Below are positions 31,770 to 37,910 of a DNA stretch of 42,437 nucleotides, piece after piece. Within the stretch, counting starts at the first letter, position 1, and every line of letters starts with the position of its first letter. Both the position numbers and the translations under genes were made by a program. The stretch spans positions 1-42,437 of the forward strand of contig DATIHR010000011.1 in assembly GCA_035480575.1 (NCBI GenBank). The letters are read 5' to 3'. This DNA is from PMNU01 sp035480575. GTDB taxonomy: Bacteria > Patescibacteriota > Saccharimonadia > Saccharimonadales > UBA4665. The notes under the pieces are model-generated. The model had not been told where the DNA came from. It did no database searches and saw nothing but the letters and a program-made list of their open reading frames with translations.

Positions 31770-32275
31770 AAGTAGCCACGTCAACCCGACTGTATGTAGA
31801 TGTACGACCACTAAAAAAGGGCGATACGCTCAGCTACGACCTTAGCCAGCACTTGCCGCGACGATTAGTAGTCGGCACCGTTGTTATTGTAGCCGACAAT
31901 CCACCGGTGTTTTTATCTGTCCTGCGCAAACGCCTGGCACGACTGCAGACCGACATTGAACGCGAACGAGCCCGCACGCTAGATCGTCACAAACGATTGG
32001 GGCTGACACACGCATTACAGCGTCTTACTACCGCACGATTCACTACTAAGTCAGCCATGGATTTCCCGGACCCGGATGTCCTATGCATTACACCACACGA
32101 CCTTTTGGCTCGACATATAGCATGCTCAACTGTCTATGTTAGTGTTCCACTTACCGATGCCCAGCTGCGCGCCGGGCTTGATTTGCTCCGCCCTGGCGGT
32201 TTACTAGCAGTGTATGGGGAGTGGTCGCCGGAGTATGAGCGTATTGTGAACGAGTATCTCGGCACAGATACATAA
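31766..32275 (+). CDS. Uncharacterised protein with methyltransferase-like C-terminus
   Basis: 169 aa, soluble. The segment TVYVSVPLTDAQLRAGLDLLRPGGLLAVYGEW, in part, resembles the post-motif III region of class I SAM methyltransferases ('L.pGG.l..y'), but the glycine-rich SAM motif I is not seen, so it is at most a degenerate or partial fold. A central basic helix (LRKRLARLQTDIERERARTLDRHKR) is coiled-coil-like. Coupled to the zinc-binding-like gene upstream. Confidence 0.55.
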   Translation: MKVATSTRLYVDVRPLKKGDTLSYDLSQHLPRRLVVGTVVIVADNPPVFLSVLRKRLARLQTDIERERARTLDRHKRLGLTHALQRLTTARFTTKSAMDFPDPDVLCITPHDLLARHIACSTVYVSVPLTDAQLRAGLDLLRPGGLLAVYGEWSPEYERIVNEYLGTDT

Positions 32276-32320
32276 GTATCCGTTGTTGCAATTTCGGCGA
32301 GGCTTCGAAACAATACCATT

Positions 32321-32566
32321 ATGAGTAACGATCAGTTTTCAAAACTTTTTACCTATATGCAAACAATTAAGGCAGATATTGATGCAGTCGAAACACGCCT
32401 AAAGACCGACATCAATCGTGTATATAATTTGGTTGACGCAGACCTAAAACAACGGGAAATTGACGAACAAGAACGATTAGCGACAAACCACCAGCTCGAT
32501 AGGCATCAGCGATGGTTGCAGGAGTTGGCCCGGAAAACCGATACGCGACTTTCGACCGAGAGTTAA
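32321..32566 (+). CDS. Small coiled-coil protein
   Basis: 81 aa, charged, almost entirely helical with heptad-like spacing (MQTIKADIDAVETRLKTDINRVYNLVDADLK, in part). No signal or membrane segment. Such proteins occur commonly next to mobile or tRNA loci in CPR genomes, but no function can be assigned. Its stop codon is immediately followed by a 20-nt copy of the tRNA-Val 3' end. Confidence 0.6.
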   Translation: MSNDQFSKLFTYMQTIKADIDAVETRLKTDINRVYNLVDADLKQREIDEQERLATNHQLDRHQRWLQELARKTDTRLSTES

Positions 32567-32586
32567 GGTGGGCGCTGAGGGACTCG
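32567..32586 (+). repeat. Duplicate of the tRNA-Val 3' end, copy 1
   Basis: 20 nt identical to 32841-32860, the 3' end of tRNA-Val read on the plus strand. It abuts the stop codon of the coiled-coil gene. This resembles an attachment-site duplication left by tRNA-targeted integration. Confidence 0.6.
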
Positions 32587-32645
32587 CTCCACTTCGTTTC
32601 GCTCCTTCACTGCGGCGTGCTCGAAGCAAGCTTCTTGTGATAAAT

Positions 32646-32661
32646 GGCGCTGAGGGACTCG
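32646..32661 (+). repeat. Duplicate of the tRNA-Val 3' end, copy 2
   Basis: 16 nt identical to 32845-32860 of tRNA-Val, same orientation as copy 1. Confidence 0.55.
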
Positions 32662-32792
32662 CTATTGACCTAGCCCTTTCGGGCATATTGCTCGCTCACG
32701 GCTAAAGCCTACCGCTCGGCCAAGCTAGGAGAACAGCATATGCCACCGGCATATGCTGCCCCACTCCCCTTCGGGTCGTGGGTGCGAGTCCC
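32654..32792. other. Hairpin-rich palindrome between tRNA-Val duplicates
   Basis: GGGACTCGC (32654-32662) pairs perfectly with GCGAGTCCC (32784-32792). Inside are an 11-bp perfect hairpin with a 3-nt loop (32734-32744/32748-32758) and smaller GCCC/GGGC and CCCC/GGG hairpins. No ORF. Likely a folded RNA or an immobilised palindromic element. Confidence 0.5.
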
Positions 32793-32803
32793 GGCACTCA
32801 GCC

Positions 32804-32840
32804 AAGAAAAAAGACCTACCTACGGTAAGTCTTTTTTCTT
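32804..32840 (-). terminator. Terminator of tRNA-Val
   Basis: AAGAAAAAAGAC/GTCTTTTTTCTT (12 bp) extended by TACC/GGTA at the loop side. It directly follows the tRNA CCA on the minus strand. Confidence 0.8.
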
Positions 32841-32916
32841 GGTGGGCGCTGAGGGACTCGAACCCCCGACCCTCTCGGTGTAAACGAGATGCTCTAGCCA
32901 ACTGAGCTAAGCGCCC
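32840..32916 (-). tRNA. tRNA-Val(TAC)
   Basis: 77 nt with encoded CCA. Acceptor GGGCGCT/AGCGCCC; anticodon stem TCTCG/CGAGA around TTTACAC, anticodon TAC reading GUA/GUG. T-arm GGGTTCGAGTCCC. Its start is 8 nt after the stop of the upstream gene. Confidence 0.95.
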
Positions 32917-32924
32917 GCACTATT

Positions 32925-33557
32925 TTAGGCGGCAGGCCGCCATAACTTCCGTATTATAGTAGAAATACACCCTGAAGGCAACAGCCGTAACGGTCGCCTC
33001 TTAGATGTAATAGGCTCAAGCGGTCGCGGCACAAAGCCCTCCGCATACTGCGCCCATACGCCATTTTCTATAAACCTGCCTGCATTAGCTAAAAATTGAG
33101 CGGCAAAATAGCCGCGCAAAGCGGAGGTGGTTATTTCTCCCAGTGAACGCGTCAGCCGAGCCTGCGTTTCACTACTGCTTTGGTGCATAAACATACGATT
33201 TTTCTCGCTATATCTATGCACGCCGTCGGGATATCCCGTGCCATCAAAGGTCCCATAAAATGATACCCCCAAGCCTGTAGACTCTATAGGACACCGTACA
33301 ATACCAATTTCGCGTATGATACCTCCTGTAGCCGCCGCCGACAGACGATGCATTTGCCGTACCGCAGCCACCCGGTCAGTCTCTACTAAACGATGAAGCG
33401 CACTCACACCTATAAACAACCCCAGCATTGCTGGGGGTTTGAGTTCATTCAACATTTCGGGCAGTGGACCATTAGTAACAACCACTAATCCCTCTAACGA
33501 CGGTTCAGGTCTTCCTACCGGCAGCAGGCGCTCTTCAGGTGACAGCGGCGTCAGCAT
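32925..33557 (-). CDS. Uncharacterised protein
   Basis: 210 aa from the ATG at 33557; the in-frame start at 33587 lies upstream of TACTAT (33567-33572), which predicts transcription starting near 33557. Soluble, no family recognised. Contains MLGLFIGVSALHRLVETDRV and STGLGVSFYGTFDGTGYPDGVHRYSE, in part. Ends 8 nt before tRNA-Val on the same strand, so the two probably share a transcript. Confidence 0.6.
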   Translation of the reverse strand: MLTPLSPEERLLPVGRPEPSLEGLVVVTNGPLPEMLNELKPPAMLGLFIGVSALHRLVETDRVAAVRQMHRLSAAATGGIIREIGIVRCPIESTGLGVSFYGTFDGTGYPDGVHRYSEKNRMFMHQSSSETQARLTRSLGEITTSALRGYFAAQFLANAGRFIENGVWAQYAEGFVPRPLEPITSKRRPLRLLPSGCISTIIRKLWRPAA

Positions 33558-33691
33558 ATTCAGCCTATAGTATCGACCGTTCGTCAAAATATCAAGCGAA
33601 ATTCTGACATAAAGTAAAGTAAAAATATGCTAAGTATTGCAATTGCGTGTACTTCGTTACCAAACGTTTGTATGGTAAAATAACCCCTGAC

Positions 33692-33778
33692 GCGCGAGTG
33701 CTGTAATTGGTAGCCAGGCCAGCTTGAGGTGCTGGTGCCCGCAAGGGCGTGGAGGTTCAAGTCCTCTCTCGCGCACCA
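33692..33778 (+). tRNA. tRNA-Leu(GAG)
   Basis: 87 nt with encoded CCA and a long variable arm (TGCCCGCAAGGGCGT). Acceptor GCGCGAG/CTCGCGC; anticodon loop TTGAGGT gives GAG, reading CUC/CUU. T-arm GAGGTTCAAGTCCTC. Confidence 0.95.
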
Positions 33779-33787
33779 AAGTAAGAT

Positions 33788-33815
33788 CCGGTCCTTTTGA
33801 CCGGGTTTTGTTTTT
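33788..33815 (+). terminator. Terminator of tRNA-Leu
   Basis: CCGGTC/GACCGG stem with a 5-nt loop followed by GTTTTGTTTTT. Confidence 0.8.
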
Positions 33816-33867
33816 GGAGACAGGCCATTTTCTGACCCCTAGCAATTGCCCATGCTAACATATGACT

Positions 33868-34215
33868 ATGTTAGATAAAAAATTACAGTTGAAAGACGGC
33901 CAAACAATAGCCTTGATCGGTGATTACCCACAGCTTCCAATAGCTGCGCCGCAAGTCAAGGCAAGTAATGCCGACGCAGTAATTGTGTTTACTGTTAACA
34001 AAGCGGAGTTGCACCGAAACCTCAATGTGCTCAAGACTGCAGCCGAAAATAATAAACTCACCTGGGTTGCATACCCTAAGGCCAAGCTGCTGGATACTGA
34101 TATAAACCGCGACATCATCCGGGCAATAGCTAACGAAAACGGCCTTGACCCTGTCCGCCAAATCGCTCTTGATGAAACATGGTCGACTTTGAGACTAAAA
34201 TCGTTAACGAGTTAA
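33868..34215 (+). CDS. DUF3052-like protein
   Basis: 115 aa from the ATG at 33868 (the upstream ATG at 33862 overlaps TAACAT, a -10-like element). WVAYPKAKLLDTDINRDIIRAIANENGLDPVRQIALDETWSTLRLK, in part, matches the DUF3052 pattern: W-x-x-YPK, a middle helix, then QxAxDxTWSxLRxK. It is a small alpha/beta protein of unknown function found widely in bacteria. Its N-terminal half (GDYPQLPIAAPQVKAS) is more divergent. Confidence 0.75.
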   Translation: MLDKKLQLKDGQTIALIGDYPQLPIAAPQVKASNADAVIVFTVNKAELHRNLNVLKTAAENNKLTWVAYPKAKLLDTDINRDIIRAIANENGLDPVRQIALDETWSTLRLKSLTS

Positions 34216-34310
34216 GTAGATGGTCTGTCGAGTAGCTTCTGGTGCATCAACAGAATGCTGTCACAAATGGCGTTCCACCTAAGGTCGCATTGGCGCACCA
34301 ATAGATAGTT

Positions 34311-34340
34311 AGACCCTTATTTATTAGGGTCTTTTATTTT
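34311..34340 (+). terminator. Intrinsic terminator after the DUF3052-like gene
   Basis: AGACCCT/AGGGTCT 7-bp stem with an AT-rich 8-nt loop followed by TTTTATTTT, 95 nt past the stop. Confidence 0.75.
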
Positions 34341-34525
34341 CTATAGATTTCCCGACGGCGACCTACCTTTACGGCAAACACAGTAACGGTCTTAAGGCGA
34401 CGGGTCATCGCATGTTCACGCCGCAGCCCAATGGCAATACTAAGTATGCGAGCGGCTTTGTGGTCGCAAAATTCGCTAGTAGCTAGCCAAAATGAGCACG
34501 GCGTGCTGCCCGAAACGCCTGGCAC
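34334..34525 (-). CDS. Possible small basic protein
   Basis: 63 aa from a GTG start in the 351-bp gap between two plus-strand genes. The C-terminal half is strongly basic (LRREHAMTRRLKTVTVFAVKVGRRREIYRK, in part) and could bind nucleic acid. TATAAT lies 14 nt upstream on the minus strand. No family recognised; it could also be non-coding. Confidence 0.3.
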   Translation of the reverse strand: MPGVSGSTPCSFWLATSEFCDHKAARILSIAIGLRREHAMTRRLKTVTVFAVKVGRRREIYRK

Positions 34526-34552
34526 CGAGTAGTAATTAAATTATATTTACAG

Positions 34553-34558
34553 TATAGT
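34553..34558 (+). promoter_or_regulatory. -10 element, predicted leaderless
   Basis: TATAGT ends 8 nt before the ATG at 34567, with no Shine-Dalgarno sequence. It overlaps the region of the minus-strand TATAAT facing the other way. Confidence 0.5.
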
Positions 34559-34566
34559 GATTCGCT

Positions 34567-35226
34567 ATGCCCATTCTAGAAGCCCATCCAGATAACGAAC
34601 ACTTTGGCCTGTTCTTTGTAGGCCGCAAGCGCGAAGTAAAAAGACTCAATCAAACCTTACTAGCGGCAACGCTTGGCACGTTGGCCGCGGCGGCGAATGG
34701 CGCAGAAGCCAGCGTAGATGTCGAGCCGTTGTTACACCATGTCGTCGCGCGGCATGCACAAGGCGAACTTATCGCAAGCGTAAGCCGCGAGCTTGCCACC
34801 GCAGTTGGAGCCGTATTAGGAGCACCGCCATACGAAGGAGATCCCCTGGTGGACCGCCTGGAGCTACTCGTTCGCCAGACAACGGCCGGACACCTTACAA
34901 CTGTCCAGCTATTGCAAGAGGCAAAAATACTGAAGCCCCTTATTGAGAACGGACCACCATGGTGGCTGACGCACGAGGGCCTCTGCGCCTCCTGGGTCGA
35001 TGGACAGGTCGTGCCCGATTTCGGCAATATTCAGGGCGATCGAGGCTTCAAGGCCATAGGAAAAAACGTAGTTCGGATTGCACAGGAAGTCGGCGCCGAT
35101 ACGTACACATATCAGATGCCAGTTAGCAACAACACCCCATACTACACGGCACGGCCCAGCATTAGCTCCGACGAACGCCTCGTACTGGGGTTAAAACCCC
35201 CGACGGCGCTTTTGACCCCATCGTGA
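34567..35226 (+). CDS. Uncharacterised protein
   Basis: 219 aa, soluble. No family recognised. The N-terminal half is Ala/Leu-rich helical (LNQTLLAATLGTLAAAANGAEA); the second half has IENGPPWWLTHEGLCASWVDG and FGNIQGDRGFKAIGKNVVRIA, with two tryptophans and few charges. No membrane segment or signal peptide is obvious. Convergent with the secreted hydrolase, 24 bp apart. Confidence 0.6.
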   Translation: MPILEAHPDNEHFGLFFVGRKREVKRLNQTLLAATLGTLAAAANGAEASVDVEPLLHHVVARHAQGELIASVSRELATAVGAVLGAPPYEGDPLVDRLELLVRQTTAGHLTTVQLLQEAKILKPLIENGPPWWLTHEGLCASWVDGQVVPDFGNIQGDRGFKAIGKNVVRIAQEVGADTYTYQMPVSNNTPYYTARPSISSDERLVLGLKPPTALLTPS

Positions 35227-35250
35227 GCGTGCTCTAACGTATTGGGATCG

Positions 35251-36327
35251 CTACTGCGCGCATAGCTGGCGGGGCGCCACACCATCGCTACCGATGCGCC
35301 GGTTTGCCCAATCTAGCGTTGCTTTGTAGCCAAGGTTTGCCGACTGGTGCAGTGTAGTGTCGTGGCCGGATCGTGGCTGTACATATGCTTCTAGGCATGC
35401 CTGCGGTGCAAAATGGCTGCTTTCCCTCGCAAGGACTGTCGTACTATCGGCGCACGAGAAGCTTGGCGTATTGTTACAGAAAAACAGGTCTTCCTGGCCC
35501 AAAGTTAGCAGCACAGGCACATGGATAGCGCCCGTTACTGCACTACCATCGGTAATGGTTGCTATTTCGCTAGCTGTCCCTGTTTGTTTGAGCGTCTCGT
35601 CTAGCGCAATCACATCCGGGTCGGCAAATTTTGCGTTATAAAAATCCGTACCCCGCGTGCCTGGCATTGTCGTTAAATATCCAGGGGCCAACCCAGCACT
35701 GGCAAACTTGGCGTCTAGGAATGCCGGGTAGAACGTTGGCGCAATAACCGTGAATGTCTCGGGTGTAAGGTCATGCAGCGAGCCGGTCAAAATAACGCCG
35801 TCGACATCGTTATACGTTGCCGCCTCGTAGGCTGCTACCTGCGAGCCGTACGAATGGCCTACCGATATAACCTTGGTAAACGCCGTACCGCCAATTGCCC
35901 CGCTGCGCAGCTGCTGGATTAATTGGTGTGCTACAAAAGCTTCAGATTCTGTAGTTAGCACGCTCGGGTCTGCCGGGTGGTCGCTCAGGCCGGCGCCCAA
36001 ACGGTCTATGGTAAACGTCGCATATCCTGCCTTGGTTGCCGCATCAACATACGAAAATTTCTGCGGTTGCAATGGCCAATCCCAATAATTGTGGTCGTAG
36101 CTTAAGCCGTGTTCTAAAAACTGTACTGTTTTGTTGGATAGCGTCCCCTGCCAGCATAGCCATCCCGCTACTTGGTACGACGTTGGATTAGTTGGCGAAA
36201 CAGTTACCGAACGCGCAACCTGCACACACTGCCGCGCAGGAGCTGCCGAAACCGAAACCGGCCCGATTAAACCGCACAGTAAAGCAGCCATGAGTGCAAT
36301 TCCTGTATATACTCGTTGCCTTTTCAT
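35251..36327 (-). CDS. Secreted alpha/beta hydrolase
   Basis: 358 aa from the ATG at 36327, which is 4 nt after AAGGGGGG; the in-frame start at 36366 is discarded. A signal peptide is clear: MKRQRVYTGIALMAALLCGL then GPVSVSAAPA with an AxA-type cleavage site. The nucleophile elbow is VGHSYGSQ, the acid is likely in GQEDLFF, and the histidine is near the C-terminus (SGHDTTLH). Four or more cysteines suggest extracellular disulfides. The substrate is unknown; esterase/lipase or peptidase-like activity is plausible. Confidence 0.88.
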   Translation of the reverse strand: MKRQRVYTGIALMAALLCGLIGPVSVSAAPARQCVQVARSVTVSPTNPTSYQVAGWLCWQGTLSNKTVQFLEHGLSYDHNYWDWPLQPQKFSYVDAATKAGYATFTIDRLGAGLSDHPADPSVLTTESEAFVAHQLIQQLRSGAIGGTAFTKVISVGHSYGSQVAAYEAATYNDVDGVILTGSLHDLTPETFTVIAPTFYPAFLDAKFASAGLAPGYLTTMPGTRGTDFYNAKFADPDVIALDETLKQTGTASEIATITDGSAVTGAIHVPVLLTLGQEDLFFCNNTPSFSCADSTTVLARESSHFAPQACLEAYVQPRSGHDTTLHQSANLGYKATLDWANRRIGSDGVAPRQLCAQ

Positions 36328-36497
36328 AGAACCCCCCTTAAAAACATAACCAATGTAGCATACCACGCCTTCACCGCTTATTGTTTTTAATTCTGCTGGC
36401 CGTTATGCTTATTTATATTTCGTTGGGAGCATCCGGCGGTACAGCTGCGACCCCGACCCATGGATATAGCCAGCCTGATCGTCATAAGGCTTCATTA

Positions 36498-36526
36498 TTG
36501 TCGTAGGTATTGAGACGTTGTATAGT
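36498..36526 (+). promoter_or_regulatory. Promoter with leaderless start
   Basis: TTGTCG (36498-36503), 17-nt spacer, TATAGT (36521-36526), then 8 nt to the ATG at 36535. This is the clearest example of the leaderless arrangement, with both promoter boxes. Confidence 0.65.
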
Positions 36527-36534
36527 GTGGCCTT

Positions 36535-37842
36535 ATGAATCGCCAACCTATACCCGAAAATTACGGCATGCAGAATTACACAGTAACGTTCGTACCCGAA
36601 ATTGGCCGCGTAGAAGTAACCGATGCAGCAGGGCAACCCGTGGGTGCGCCCGGCGAGCTCGACCCTGCTACCACCGACGATATTGCAGGCCGGCTAGCAG
36701 GCATTAGCCTGGCATTCGACAGGTCCGACGCGCCTGTGCACGTAGCCGCACAGGATGTCCTTATCCACCCCGACCTACATGAGCAGCCAGCTTCCCTAGC
36801 CGCTGCCTGCACTGCCCTAGCTGCAGTGCTGCCGCGCGACGCGTTTAACTACATAGGTACCGAACAGACGCCCATTGCGTTGTCGCTTGGCTCGTTCAGC
36901 GTAGCCGAACGGCGCGCGCTACCAGAGGAGATACCACGCAATCCGGAAGACATTGAACGCGAAGAAAAAATCGCCCAGCTCAACTTTGGCAAGCTCGACC
37001 TAACGACATACGACCACGCAATCGTTACCGTAGACGACAAAAAATTCGCCATCCCGTTCGACAACCCCGACGCCATACTGCTTGCGCGCGCCATTGCCGC
37101 CGTTCCTAAAGCAGGCATAGATGACGATATGTTCATTTCCTTCAAGAAACTCGCTCCTCTCGTTTGGGGTGCAATGCCCTATTCCGAACGCGTACTATAC
37201 GCTAAAAAAGACCAACAGATCTTTGGCAATACTTCGGGACCCATCCGCAAGCGGTTAGACGCACTAGTCAACAGGGCTACTAACCGTATGGGCGTTACCA
37301 AACGCACCGTTTTGGCTGATCATTATTGCAGATTGGCAGATGACATCTCGGTAGAGTACAGTACTATGCCTCAAGACGAACACAACGACAACATTCAGGT
37401 ACTCCCGCTTGACGCTCCAGCAGGAGTAGCAGAACGTATGCGTAAACAACAAGTATCGGCCGAAGACCTAACAGCAGCACATACCGCATTGGCTTATATG
37501 ACAGAGGGGCAATGGTTCCGGCTAGGCCACCAGCAGGCCGTAGATTTAGTTGAATTTATTATGACCCGAGAGGGCAAGATTGCGTTGCTGGCGGCCATAA
37601 CCGCCGCCAACGAAGGACCAGGCTACACGGAAGTCTACGAACGGCTACACGAGATAGCGCGCTACAGTCTGGGTGCCTCGTACTACCCAACGCGCAATAC
37701 AATGGTAATCCGCGGTGGTAGTTGGACATCAGCCAAACACGTCCGCCAGACAGGCACTGGCCCGGCACTCAGTACTACCCGTGCCGATGTCGGCGTTAGT
37801 AAGTGGACGCTGCTACATCCTCCAGGCGCGCCGGAGGCTTAA
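36535..37842 (+). CDS. Uncharacterised protein
   Basis: 435 aa, the largest unknown in the window. Soluble, acidic, no recognised domain. Segments seen: an N-terminal beta-rich part (NYTVTFVPEIGRVEVTDAAG, in part), a middle with FGKLDLTTYDHAIVTVDDKKFAIPFDNPDAILLARAIAAV, in part, and a helical RKRLDALVNRATNRMGVTKRT region that may bind nucleic acid. The tail (YYPTRNTMVIRGG) is strand-rich. Its leaderless promoter is consensus-like. Next to, but not coupled with, the histidine kinase gene. Confidence 0.65.
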   Translation: MNRQPIPENYGMQNYTVTFVPEIGRVEVTDAAGQPVGAPGELDPATTDDIAGRLAGISLAFDRSDAPVHVAAQDVLIHPDLHEQPASLAAACTALAAVLPRDAFNYIGTEQTPIALSLGSFSVAERRALPEEIPRNPEDIEREEKIAQLNFGKLDLTTYDHAIVTVDDKKFAIPFDNPDAILLARAIAAVPKAGIDDDMFISFKKLAPLVWGAMPYSERVLYAKKDQQIFGNTSGPIRKRLDALVNRATNRMGVTKRTVLADHYCRLADDISVEYSTMPQDEHNDNIQVLPLDAPAGVAERMRKQQVSAEDLTAAHTALAYMTEGQWFRLGHQQAVDLVEFIMTREGKIALLAAITAANEGPGYTEVYERLHEIARYSLGASYYPTRNTMVIRGGSWTSAKHVRQTGTGPALSTTRADVGVSKWTLLHPPGAPEA

Positions 37843-37910
37843 TATAAACTGTACCGCGCGGGCAGTAAGTATTAGCATTTTAAGCACACCTACTTTACGA
37901 TTATAAAGTA

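Noticed and set aside
31575..32275. Toxin-antitoxin module
   Set aside because: The small-large coupled arrangement is suggestive, but neither protein matches a known toxin or antitoxin, so it is listed as an unknown pair.
33657..33845. Minus-strand 62-aa ORF containing RERGLEPP
   Set aside because: It is a translation of the antisense of tRNA-Leu, a common artefact.
34271..34303. Second tRNA-Leu 3' end (att site)
   Set aside because: Only GCGCACCAA (9 nt) is shared with the tRNA-Leu end at 33771, which can occur by chance.
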